Shown here one piece after another: positions 25,575 to 34,022 of a DNA stretch of 64,000 bases (position 1 is the stretch's first letter; every line of letters starts with the position of its first letter). The notes beneath the pieces are model-generated. The model ran no database searches. It saw only the letters and a program-made list of their open reading frames with translations, and had not been told where the DNA came from. Source of the DNA: Hyphomicrobium_A sp963782555 (lineage in GTDB: Bacteria > Pseudomonadota > Alphaproteobacteria > Rhizobiales > Hyphomicrobiaceae); contig CAWAKB010000002.1 in the NCBI GenBank assembly GCA_963782555.1, positions 62,001 through 126,000 on the forward strand. Direction: 5' to 3'. The translations under genes and the position numbers were made by a program.

Positions 25575-27037
25575 GGCACCCCCGGTGACAGCATTTGGGC
25601 GATGGAGGTGACGTAGTCCCAGATTCCGGTCGGCCACCACAGGCCCAGGACCAGCAGGGGAGCCAAGGACAGCCACATCGGCAGCGTGCACCAAGCGCTC
25701 AGCCTGCCGCGCGAGGGTGCATCGGCCGCCGGCGCCCCGTAGTACATGATCCGGAATTGATTCATGAAGCCGATGAAGATGACGATCAGGAGCACGGCCA
25801 TTGCATAGACGGCCCACGAGAAGGACGGCCTGAGACCGGCGCGCATGACCGTGAACTCGCTGAGGAACAGGCCGAAGGGCGGCGCTCCGGTGATGGCTAC
25901 GGCGCCCGCAAGCCATAGCGCCCCTTCTACGGGAAAGCGGCGCCCGACGCCGCGGATGAGCGCAATCTCCTTCGTGCCGTAGGCTCGCATCATGTTGCCG
26001 GCGCCGAAGAACATCAGCGACTTGTTCAAGGAGTGATTGAGCATGTGGTAGAGCGCGCCGGCGACGCCCAGGGCGCCGCCGAAGCCGAAGCCGAGCGCGA
26101 CCACGCCCATATGCTCGACGCTGGAGTACGCCATCAGGCGCTTGATGCCCCGCTGCCGCACGATGAAAAGTGCTCCGATCAACAACGACAGGACGCCGAA
26201 CGCGACCAGCGCCAGTTCCGGCAGCGGACCAAGATTGGCCTGCCGGACGATGCCGAGGAAACGCACGATCCCAACCATCGCAGTGTTCAAGAGCGCGCCC
26301 GAGAGCATCGCTGAAACGGGCGCCGGGCTCTCGCTGTGCGCATCCGGCAGCCAGCTGTGCATGGGCGCGAGACCGACTTTGGTGCCATAGCCGACGAGAA
26401 CCAGCAGGAAGGCCAGCACGAGCAAGACGGCGTTCATGTTGGGAGCCGCTTCACTGAGCTTCGCCCAGGTCATCTGGTAAGTCGGACCGAGCACGAAGGT
26501 TCCGGCCCAGTAGAAGAGCACCGTGCCAAGCAGTGCCAGACTGATCCCGGCCGAGACGACCATGATGTATTTCCATGCCGCCTCCATGCTCTCGGCGACA
26601 CGCTCGAAAGCGACGAGAAAAGTGCTGACCAGCGTGGTCAGCTCGATGGCGATCCAATAGAGCCCGATATTGTTCATCAGCGGCCCGATGAACGTCGTCA
26701 GGGCGAAAGCCGCAAACAGCGCGTAGAATTTGTAGAGTTGGCGCTCCTCATTCAGCAGCCGCATGTAGCCGACGGCATAGATCGAGGCGAGGAAGTAGAC
26801 GATGGACGTACAAAGGATGACCCAGGCGGAGAGCCGATCGATGAGGACGTAGTCGTTCCAAAATAAAAGTCCCTGCCCGTCGACCAGGAACGGCAGCGGC
26901 AGCGCACACGCGAAGGACACGGCGCTGGCGACAAGATTGGAGACCTCGGACCAGCGGGGTTGACGCACCACGACGCACCCGATCACCGCCAGCAGCGGCG
27001 CCATAACGAGGCCAAGGATGAGCGCCCCGATCGTCAT
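25571..27037 (-). CDS. hyfF: Hydrogenase-4 component F-like antiporter subunit (HyfF/NuoN-L family)
   Basis: 488 residues, about 14 membrane helices. Proton-channel residues: Glu in YWIAIELTTLVSTFL, Lys in GYGTKVGLAPMHSWLPDAHS, His/Lys in HMLNHSLNKSLMFFGAGN. As given, the frame is open into hyfE, making one 714-residue chain. However, the ATG of MTIGALILGLVMAP at 27037 overlaps, as ATGA, a TGA that ends hyfE once one extra base near 27082 is removed, so two separate genes are far more likely. It ends in an ATGA overlap with hyfG. Confidence 0.87.
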   Translation of the reverse strand: MTIGALILGLVMAPLLAVIGCVVVRQPRWSEVSNLVASAVSFACALPLPFLVDGQGLLFWNDYVLIDRLSAWVILCTSIVYFLASIYAVGYMRLLNEERQLYKFYALFAAFALTTFIGPLMNNIGLYWIAIELTTLVSTFLVAFERVAESMEAAWKYIMVVSAGISLALLGTVLFYWAGTFVLGPTYQMTWAKLSEAAPNMNAVLLVLAFLLVLVGYGTKVGLAPMHSWLPDAHSESPAPVSAMLSGALLNTAMVGIVRFLGIVRQANLGPLPELALVAFGVLSLLIGALFIVRQRGIKRLMAYSSVEHMGVVALGFGFGGALGVAGALYHMLNHSLNKSLMFFGAGNMMRAYGTKEIALIRGVGRRFPVEGALWLAGAVAITGAPPFGLFLSEFTVMRAGLRPSFSWAVYAMAVLLIVIFIGFMNQFRIMYYGAPAADAPSRGRLSAWCTLPMWLSLAPLLVLGLWWPTGIWDYVTSIAQMLSPGVP

Positions 27038-27715
27038 CCCACCAGCCTCTTGAGATCGAGGCTGCTCGTCGTGCCGATATGAGTTCTGGAGATACCCGAC
27101 CAGCACACCGAAGCACGCCACGATGATGAGCAGATCGAAGAGGATGACGAGCTCGAACAGCAGCGGCATCCCTGGCACAAGGATTTGCGAGCCGAGAAAG
27201 ATGCCGTTCTCGAGCACGAGCAGTCCGAGGATCTGGCTGATGGCCTCATAGCGAACCGTGAGCATGAGGAAGCCAATGAGCTTCATCGACAGCATGACCG
27301 TCAGCGCCAGGACGACCACGGTCAGCTCCAGGTTTAGGTCGGCGGCGATCCTGAAGGATACCGAGAGGGCGAACATCACGAACAATGCGCCGAGCACCAG
27401 ACTCGTGCTCGGCTGCAGGACCACGTGGATTTCGCGGTTCACATCCAGGCGGCGGATGATCCGCCAGACCAGGTAGGGAAGGAGCAGCCCGCGAAAGAGC
27501 GCCGTCAGAAGCGCGACGAGGTAGAGCTCGGGATAGTCTCCGTAAAAGGCTATGGCGGCGGAGAGGACGGCGATGGCCCACGATTCGGCTGCGAACGCGT
27601 AGAGATAGTTCTTGAGCCAACGCGAGCCGAGCATGACGAAAGACAGCAGCAGGCTCACGATCGCAAGCAGGCTGAACAGCGATGAAGCGAGCGGGTCGAG
27701 GTGCTGGATCAACAT
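27034..27715 (-). CDS. hyfE: Hydrogenase-4 component E-like membrane subunit (HyfE), broken near its end
   Basis: About 226 residues and seven hydrophobic helices, HyfE family (a MrpC/NuoK-like membrane piece: LGLLVLENGIFLGSQIL with the buried Glu). The frame runs into hyfF as VGYLQNSYRHDEQ. Removing one T near 27082 instead gives QN-HIGTTSSLDLKRLVG and a TGA at 27034-27036; SLDxxRLxxL is a typical HyfE ending. The broken form is therefore attributed to a sequence error. It lies 6 bases after hyfC. Confidence 0.85.
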
Positions 27716-27721
27716 GGGGCT

Positions 27722-28666
27722 CTAGCTCAGCTGAGTGCCGACGATCGCCAGGACCGCCAGCAGGAATGATGCGGCGAGCGGCTCCTGATAACGGTAGAAG
27801 CGCAGGCGCGACTGCGCGGTCTCGACCAACACGACAAGGCAGGCGACGGCCATGAACTTGACGATGAGCCCAGCCGCCGCTCCGGCAGCACCGAGTGCCG
27901 TGCCTTCGATCGACAGGCCCCAGGGCAGGATCAGCACGTTGCAGAAGATCGTGTAGAGAATGAATTGCTTCATGGCCGAGGCCCATTTGAGCAGCGCCAG
28001 GAGCGGCCCGGAGTATTCCAGGATGCGCCCCTCCTCGATCATGTAGACCTCGATATGCGTGCTCGAATGGATCGGCATGCGGTCCGTCTCGACCAGCAAA
28101 AGGATGAAGAAGGCCGCCACCAGCAACAGATGCGCGGGGCTCCAGTAGGCCGCCCAACTCGACACCAGCAAATGGTTGACCACGAAGGGCAGCATCGCTT
28201 TGGCGAGTAGCGTGATGCCGACAAAGACGAGGATCAGCGTCGGCTCGGCGAGGATCGCCACCATCACCGCCCGGCTCGAGCCGATGCCGCCGTATGCACT
28301 CGCGGTGTCGAGCCCGGCAAGGATGATCATGAACGATCCGAGTGTGAGAATGAGCCCGCCGCCGAGAATGTCGCCCATATCCGAGAGCGGCAGCGGGAAG
28401 TTCGTGAGCACCGGGATCAGAATCGGCACCGTGAGCATGCACGTGAAGGCGACGACGGGCGCCGTCCAGAACAGCCACGAGGCCGTCTCGGGCACGACGA
28501 TCTGCTTGTGAAAGAGCTTCCACAGGTCGCGGTAGGGCTGGAAGATTCCGGGACCTTGCGCGCGTTGAACGCGCTCTTCGAATTGAATGATGATGCCCTG
28601 AATGAGCGGTGACAGAAGCAGCACCGTCAGCACTTGGGCGATCTGTAGAAGAAGATCGCGGATCAC
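27722..28666 (-). CDS. hyfC: HyfC/HycD/NuoH-like membrane subunit
   Basis: 314 residues, eight or more helices, respiratory complex I subunit 1 family: the membrane subunit that links the peripheral arm to the antiporter arm. The loop ERVQRAQGPGIFQPYRDLWK is the conserved quinone-cavity-side loop, and MIEEGRILEYSGP matches the second. It starts with GTG at 28666, directly behind a 7-bp hairpin that holds a GGAG ribosome binding site. It is the first gene of the operon, 131 bases downstream of a fluoride aptamer. Confidence 0.9.
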   Translation of the reverse strand: MIRDLLLQIAQVLTVLLLSPLIQGIIIQFEERVQRAQGPGIFQPYRDLWKLFHKQIVVPETASWLFWTAPVVAFTCMLTVPILIPVLTNFPLPLSDMGDILGGGLILTLGSFMIILAGLDTASAYGGIGSSRAVMVAILAEPTLILVFVGITLLAKAMLPFVVNHLLVSSWAAYWSPAHLLLVAAFFILLLVETDRMPIHSSTHIEVYMIEEGRILEYSGPLLALLKWASAMKQFILYTIFCNVLILPWGLSIEGTALGAAGAAAGLIVKFMAVACLVVLVETAQSRLRFYRYQEPLAASFLLAVLAIVGTQLS

Positions 28667-28686
28667 GGTGACGATGCTCCGTCACC
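28667..28686 (-). promoter_or_regulatory. Hairpin holding the hyfC ribosome binding site
   Basis: RNA stem GGUGACG (28686-28680) with CGUCACC (28673-28667), 7 bp, loop GAGCAU. The GGAG at 28680-28677 sits at the stem-loop edge and the GTG start follows directly at 28666. The layout suits translational gating by the upstream riboswitch; that link is inferred. Confidence 0.55.
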
Positions 28687-28797
28687 AAAAATGCTCGCCG
28701 CCTCGTTGCCGGGCTTGGCAAATCGTTGCGCGGCTAGCGCGCACTTATCGGCGGGGTCCGCCATAGCGACCGCTCCTTCTCCCTCACGGGAGGACAA

Positions 28798-28844
28798 GGA
28801 GGAGTCATCAGCCCCAGGGCGGTTATACGGCCAACTCCATGGCC
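28798..28844 (-). ncRNA. Fluoride riboswitch (crcB motif) in the hyf-like operon leader
   Basis: The minus strand reads GGCCAUGGAGUUGGCC, then AUAACCGCC, then GGGGCUGAUGACUCCUCC. These are the conserved blocks of the fluoride aptamer: GGAGU pairs with ACUCC (P1), GGCC with GGCC, and the AACCGCC and GGCUGAUGA elements build the pseudoknot and ion site. The architecture matches characterised fluoride aptamers. It lies about 16 bases after a promoter -10 and 131 bases before hyfC, so the complex genes should respond to fluoride. Confidence 0.88.
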
Positions 28845-28859
28845 TTACGCCAAGCTTTC

Positions 28860-28888
28860 TAGCTAGCTGGGAGTTTAAGGCATGTCAA
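28860..28888 (-). promoter_or_regulatory. Sigma-70-type promoter of the hyf-like operon
   Basis: -35 TTGACA (28888-28883), 17-base spacer, -10 TAGCTA (28865-28860) on the minus strand. A transcript would start near 28853, just ahead of the aptamer. It begins 12 bases after the DUF190 stop, so the complex operon has its own promoter. Confidence 0.6.
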
Positions 28889-28899
28889 CAAACCGCACG

Positions 28900-29244
28900 T
28901 TATCCCGTGCTGTTCGGTGGGCCGTAGCAGAGGACCTGCACCTTCTCCAAAGTAACCAGTCCGCCGGTCATCATTGCATCGAGGATAGGAAGGAACGCAT
29001 CAATCTTCGCTTCGCTGTCGACGATCTCTATGACCACCGGCAGATTTTCGGCGAGCCGCAGAATCTTGGTCGTATGCAGAAGGCACGAGCGGCCGAACCC
29101 CATTGGACCGCGGAGGACTGTGGCGCCGGCGAGATGCGCCTCTCGTGCACGAAAAATGATCGCCTCATAGAGGGGCCGGCCATTCACCCTATCGTTTTCG
29201 CCGACGAAAATTCGCAGCAGCTTTGCGTCATTGGGGACGGTCAT
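28900..29244 (-). CDS. DUF190 family PII-like protein
   Basis: 114 residues. Start LLRIFVGENDRVNGRPLYEA, then GATVLRGPMGFG and LPVVIEIVDSEAKIDAFLPI: the DUF190 pattern, a ferredoxin-like trimeric fold related to PII signal proteins. Members often sit near ion transporters and fluoride-resistance genes and are thought to sense a small ligand. The start ATG has GGGAGA upstream, inside a possible 7-bp stem (GCGTGAC 29284-29278 with GTCACGC 29252-29246). Its own fluoride riboswitch lies about 120 bases upstream. Confidence 0.88.
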   Translation of the reverse strand: MTVPNDAKLLRIFVGENDRVNGRPLYEAIIFRAREAHLAGATVLRGPMGFGRSCLLHTTKILRLAENLPVVIEIVDSEAKIDAFLPILDAMMTGGLVTLEKVQVLCYGPPNSTG

Positions 29245-29245
29245 G

Positions 29246-29284
29246 GCGTGACTTCTCCCAAGGTAGGCTCAACTGGCGTCACGC
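29246..29284 (-). promoter_or_regulatory. Possible hairpin enclosing the DUF190 ribosome binding site
   Basis: GCGUGAC (29284-29278) can pair with GUCACGC (29252-29246) around a 25-base loop containing GGGAGA (29259-29254). The stem ends one base before the ATG. This parallels the hairpin in front of hyfC. Confidence 0.4.
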
Positions 29285-29367
29285 ATTTGGCCCGCTCTCA
29301 AGATGGCGCGAACACAAACCCATTATACGGCGGGCTTGTGAGCAATCTCCCACCGCTAGCGTCCTGC

Positions 29368-29416
29368 GGTAGGAGTCATCAGCCAAGTTGCGGCGGTTTC
29401 GGGGGACTCCATCCCC
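29368..29416 (-). ncRNA. Fluoride riboswitch (crcB motif) upstream of DUF190
   Basis: The minus strand reads GGGGAUGGAGUCCCCC, GAAACCGCC, then GGCUGAUGACUCCUACC, an almost textbook fluoride aptamer: GGGG/CCCC helix, GGAGU/ACUCC helix, AAACCGCC joining element and the invariant GAUGACUCCUAC. It lies right after a promoter-like sequence and about 120 bases before the DUF190 start. Confidence 0.93.
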
Positions 29417-29428
29417 ATATGGGCCAGA

Positions 29429-29457
29429 ACGCTAATTTATGGCTGGCACAGGGTCAA
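29429..29457 (-). promoter_or_regulatory. Promoter-like sequence for the DUF190 transcript
   Basis: -35 TTGACC (29457-29452), 17-base spacer, possible -10 TAGCGT (29434-29429) on the minus strand; the aptamer begins 12 bases further on. The same 17-base spacing as at the hyf-like promoter supports it, but the -10 is weak. Confidence 0.45.
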
Positions 29458-29534
29458 CGGTGGCGGCAACGCCGAATGATCTGCTCGCAGACATGCAAGT
29501 AGCGTGTCCGGCCGGCGCGCCCAACATGATCAGC

Positions 29535-32500
29535 TCAAGTAGTGGTGTGTGATCCCCGCTTGGTCATGTCATGGGCCACGCCGGCCGCCTGCGCCGTCGG
29601 AAGGCGCCGTGCCGCCCACCGTTCGAGTGCAAAATAGAGGGTTGGCATGATGAACAGGGTGAGCAGCGTAGCCGGAAGAAGACCGCCGGCCACAACCGTC
29701 GCGAGGCTGCGCTGCACGTCGCTGCCGACGCCCGTCGCCAGCGCGGCTGGCAACATGCCGACCGTTGCCACGGAAGCCGTCATAAGCACCGGTCGCAAGC
29801 GTTCGCCAGCTCCTACCAAGACGGCCTCGAACAGCGGGGTGCCTTGCTCGCGGACCCGATTGAGGTTTGCCACCATGATGACCCCGTTCATGACGGCGAC
29901 ACCGAACAGCGCGATGAAGCCGACCCCCGACGCGACATTTAGGGTCGTCCCGGTGAGATGGAGGGCGATCAATCCTCCGAGCGTCGCCAAGGGCACCAAG
30001 CTGAGGATCAGCAAGACCTGGCGCAAGACCCCGAACTCGGCATAGAGCAGTATTATCATGAGCCCCAAGACCAAGCCGAGAATCAGCTTGAAACGCGCCT
30101 CTGCCCGCCGCTGGCTCTCGAACTGTCCGCCCCATTTAAGGTGATATTTTTTCCGATCGAATGAAACCTTTGCTGCGATGGCTTTCGTGACCTGTGACAC
30201 GAGCGCAGCGGGATCGCGATCATGATAGTCGAGCTTCACCAGTAGGTAGCGGTGATTCATTTCGCGATTGATCATGCTTTCGCCGGTCTGCACCTTGACG
30301 TCCGCGAGCTGCGATAGCGGAATGAGGGCACCGGTGCTCGACGTGAGCACGAGATCCTTGATCGCCTCAGGACTGTTGCGAGCCTCGGCCGGGAAGCGAA
30401 CTGTCATATCGTAGTGGCGTTCGCCGATGAACACCTGACTCACGGCTTCGCCACCGATCCCGGTCTTGATCAGGTCGGCGACATCGGCGACGTTAATGCC
30501 GTAGCGCGCCGCCGCTTCGCGGTCGACCTTGATCGCGATCTGCGGCAGCGGCGTGTATTGATCGATGGCAGCATCGGTGACGCCGGGAATTGTGTTCAGC
30601 ACGCCGACGATATCCTTGCCGATGCGGCGCAACTCGTCGAAATCGTCGCCGAAGACCTTAATGGCAAGTGCGCTGTGGGGATCGAACACCTTGTCGAGAA
30701 CGCTATCGATGATCGGCTGGCTGAAAGCGATCTCAAACCCGGGCAGCTCATCAAGCCGCGACTTCATCGTCCCGATCAGGTCCTGTTTGCTCTCGTCTGC
30801 CGGCCAGGTGTCGTAAGGCTTGAGCCCGACAGCGACCTCGACATGCGACGGCGTCCACGGGTCGGTGCCCTCGTCATTGCGTCCGAGATGGGTGACGACG
30901 GTGGAGACCTCGGGAAACTCGTTGACGGCGCGACGCAGATCCGCGGTCATTTCCGTCGCCTTCGCCAGCGAAATTCCCGGCGCCATCTCGGCATGAAGCC
31001 AGATGGAGCCTTCATCGAGCTCGGGGAGAAATTGGCGCCAGACCGTGACGTCGAGGAGGACCACGGCAACCGCCGCGCCGGCGCTCAGAACGTAGGCGAT
31101 GCTGGGGCGACGGAGCGAGCGCTGCAATATCCGCCGGTACCCCGCCTCGAGCCATTCCAGGACCGGGTTGCGGAAGCCGCGCCAAGGCCCGCGATAGGCC
31201 AGGTAGGCCAGCCCCGGAATCACCATCAGAGTGAACAGCAGTGCGCCGAACTGTGCGAAGCCGATGGCAAAGGCCATCGGATGGAACAGCTTCGCCTCGA
31301 TGCGCTGGAACGCGAACAGGGGCAAATAGGCAGTGATAATGATCAACGTCGCAAAGAAGATCGGACGCGCGACTTGGCGTGCGGCCTCGTGCACGTCGGC
31401 TTCGGTCAGAGGCTCGTCGGGCTTCGCCTCGCGGCGACGCAAGATCGCCTCCATCATCACTATGGCGCCGTCCACGATGATGCCGAAGTCGATGGCGCCG
31501 AGCGACAGCAGGTTGGCGGAAATATTGGCGTGGTACATCAGGATGAAGGCCACCACCATCGCGAACGGAATAGTGATGCCGACGATCAGCGCGCTGCGCG
31601 GGCTGCCCAGGAAAAGAATGAGAATGATGAGGACGAGGCCGATACCCTCGAAGACCGTGTGTGAAACCTTGTCGATTGTGGCGTTGACCAGCGTCGAGCG
31701 GTCGAGATAGGGGACGATCTGCACGTCGTCCGCCTTCAGTCGCGCGTTGAGCTCCGCCACTTTGGCGTGGACCCCCTTCAGAACCCGTGAGGGATTCTCG
31801 CCGCGCAACAGCAGGACCGTTCCCTCGACGGCATCGTTCTCCAGGTCCTTGCCGAGGATGCCGTGGCGCTCCTGGTTGCTTAACTTCAGCTTGCCGAGAT
31901 CACGCACGAAAATCGGCGTGCCATTGTGCTGGGTGACGACGATGTTACCCATGTCCTGGAGGGTCTGCACGACGCCGATGCCGCGGATGACATAGCCGAG
32001 CTCCCCGCGGTTCAGAACGCTGCCGCCGGCATTTGCGCTGTTAGCGGTGATCGCGTCAGTGACGTTCTTGAGCGACAAGTTGAACCGGATGAGCTGCTGA
32101 GGGTCGAGCTCGAGCTCAAACTGGGTCGTGAGGCCGCCAAAGTTCTCGATATCGGCGACGCCCGGCACCTGCTTCAATTCGGGGATGACCGTCCATTGCT
32201 GAATTTCGGAGAGCTGGCGCAAATTCTTCGTGGACGAACTCGAGCGTGTAGTAAAGAATCTGGCCGGTCGGCGAGCTCAGCGGGTCGAGGCCGGGAGAAA
32301 GGCCGGGCGGTAGCGTGACGTCCTGGATTCGCTCCATGATACGCTGGCGCGACCAGTAGTCCTCGATGCCGTCGCGAAACACCAGTGAGATCAACGAAAG
32401 CCCGAACGTGCTGCGCGAGCGCATCATCGCCAGCCCCGGTGTGCCGTTGAGCTCTCGTTCGAGCGGTATGGTGACCTGCTGCTCGACCTCTTCGGCCGCC

Positions 32501-32667
32501 AAGCCGGGCGCTTGTGTGACGACCTGGGAGGCCGTGTCGGCGACGTCGGGATAGGCCTCGATTGCAAGCTGGGTCCAAGAATAATAGCCGTAGATGGCGG
32601 CAAAAACGCAGATCAACGCCATGACCAGGCGCTTGCGAAGGGCAAGGCTGACAAGCCAATCAATCAC
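29535..32667 (-). CDS. Heavy-metal RND efflux pump, CzcA/CusA family, broken by one extra base
   Basis: Inner-membrane proton-driven pump that expels divalent metal ions through a tripartite complex. About 1043 residues once one extra T near 32237 is removed; as given, the first 145 residues (MIDWLVSLALRKRLVMALIC to ILYYTLE) are in a different frame from the rest (SSTKNLRQLSEIQQW onwards). The helix-4 motif IDFGIIVDGAIVMMEA is the DFG-x3-D form of Czc/Ncc/Cnr pumps, pointing to Co/Zn/Cd/Ni rather than Cu/Ag. The start overlaps the end of the adaptor gene by 8 bases. Confidence 0.88.
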
Positions 32668-33895
32668 CCAGCAGCACTCCGCCCTTGGCGACGATGCGAT
32701 CGCCGGCCTTGATGCCGCTCTTGAGAACGACTTGGTCGCCTTGCTGAAAGTCTATGTCCACGGTCCGCGCTTCGAATGTCCACGGCTCGGTCTCGACCAA
32801 CACCTGATTTGCGTCGTCTTTCACTACGAGCGCACTCGTAGGTACGACCGGCACCCTCCGCAAAGGCGCATAGAAGCTGACATTGGCGAACATGCCCGGC
32901 TTCAGACGCGTATTGGGATTGTCAAAGGCGATACGGACCTTGGTCCGACGGGTGTCAGGGTCGAGGACATCGCTCACGAACAGGACGTGCCCCTTGAGCA
33001 CCTCGCCGGGATAAGCGTCGAAAGCGACGTCGACCAGTTGCCCCTTCGAAACAAGTGAGGTGTCTTTTTCCGGGACGCTGGCCGTGACCCAGATGGTGCT
33101 GAGGTCGGCGATAGTCATCAATGGGGCCGTGACATCGTTCCAGAAGGCGCCAGGCGCCACCTCCAGATCGATCACGCTGCCGGCCATCGGCGCGACGACC
33201 GTCACATTGCGCGACTTATTGGGGGTCTCGGCGTCGACGCCGATCTTCTTCAGACGCGCCCCGGCGCGCTGTAACTCCACCTCGGCGGCGAGGTAGTCCG
33301 TTTCGACCTGCTGCAGATCCTTCTCGTCCGTCCACCCGTCCTTGCCGAGGATGCGCTGGCGATTGCGATTCTTGAGAGCGAGCGACATCAGCACCTTCGC
33401 TCGGTCGTAGTCGGCATAGGCCGTGGTGAGGTCGGGCGAGTTGATGACGACGAGCGGCTGCCCCGCTTTCACCCGCTCACCAAGCTGCACCTTGAGCTGG
33501 GTGGCGCGACCCGCGAGCGGCGGCAGCACCTTGATCAGGTGGGAAGGGTCGGCCTCCACCACCGCTGGGAGCACCAAGCGGCGCTGGATGTCCTGCTCCT
33601 CGACGGGCTGGATCACGAGCTTTGTCCGCACCGGTGACCCTTCGGGGACGGTGATCCGCTGGCCCGTGCGGACGAAAGGTTGCATTTTCTCGACGGCCGC
33701 AGGTGGGGGCGCCGGACGGGCGAATGGGCCGATGTGCAGGTGATAAGCGGCGGCGCCGGCCGCGCCTGTGATGACAACAAGCGCCAGGATCGTCGCCGGC
33801 TGCGGCGCGCGGCGCACAGGCTCTGGATGGCCGGCCTTGTCATCGCCGCGATGCGGCGGGGCATCGATGATCTTTGGTTTTGGATCGACGAGCAT
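32660..33895 (-). CDS. RND efflux periplasmic adaptor, CzcB/CusB family
   Basis: 411 residues. An N-terminal membrane anchor (ATILALVVITGAAGAAAYHL) leads to a periplasmic chain: barrel-sandwich hybrid halves (VLPPLAGRATQLKVQLGERV and VTVVAPMAGSVIDLEVAPGA), a helical hairpin between them, then a beta-barrel domain (STIWVTASVPEKDTSLVSKG) and membrane-proximal domain. It connects the pump to an outer-membrane channel; no channel gene (CzcC type) is seen next to it. Operon order here: DUF2946 gene, adaptor, pump. Confidence 0.9.
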   Translation of the reverse strand: MLVDPKPKIIDAPPHRGDDKAGHPEPVRRAPQPATILALVVITGAAGAAAYHLHIGPFARPAPPPAAVEKMQPFVRTGQRITVPEGSPVRTKLVIQPVEEQDIQRRLVLPAVVEADPSHLIKVLPPLAGRATQLKVQLGERVKAGQPLVVINSPDLTTAYADYDRAKVLMSLALKNRNRQRILGKDGWTDEKDLQQVETDYLAAEVELQRAGARLKKIGVDAETPNKSRNVTVVAPMAGSVIDLEVAPGAFWNDVTAPLMTIADLSTIWVTASVPEKDTSLVSKGQLVDVAFDAYPGEVLKGHVLFVSDVLDPDTRRTKVRIAFDNPNTRLKPGMFANVSFYAPLRRVPVVPTSALVVKDDANQVLVETEPWTFEARTVDIDFQQGDQVVLKSGIKAGDRIVAKGGVLLGD

Positions 33896-34022
33896 GATAC
33901 GAAATCTGGCCTGAATGAATTTCCATGCGAACCGAAGCGCGCGGACGAGGATCGTCCGACGCTTGTCGCCGTTTCAGCCTGCGGGCCGACGTCAGCCGGC
34001 GCGCAAACGGACAATGAGCATG

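Noticed and set aside
25571..27715. A natural HyfE-HyfF fusion protein
   Set aside because: One extra base near 27082 explains it; the corrected frame gives a normal HyfE end and an ATGA overlap with HyfF.
21261..28666. An active [NiFe] hydrogenase or formate hydrogenlyase
   Set aside because: The large subunit lacks the four NiFe-binding cysteines, and no formate dehydrogenase or hydrogenase maturation genes are nearby.
27246..28721. 491-codon minus-strand open frame
   Set aside because: Out-of-frame shadow across hyfC and hyfE, with no membrane helices or motifs.
30414..31664. 416-codon plus-strand open frame
   Set aside because: Antisense shadow of the RND pump gene.
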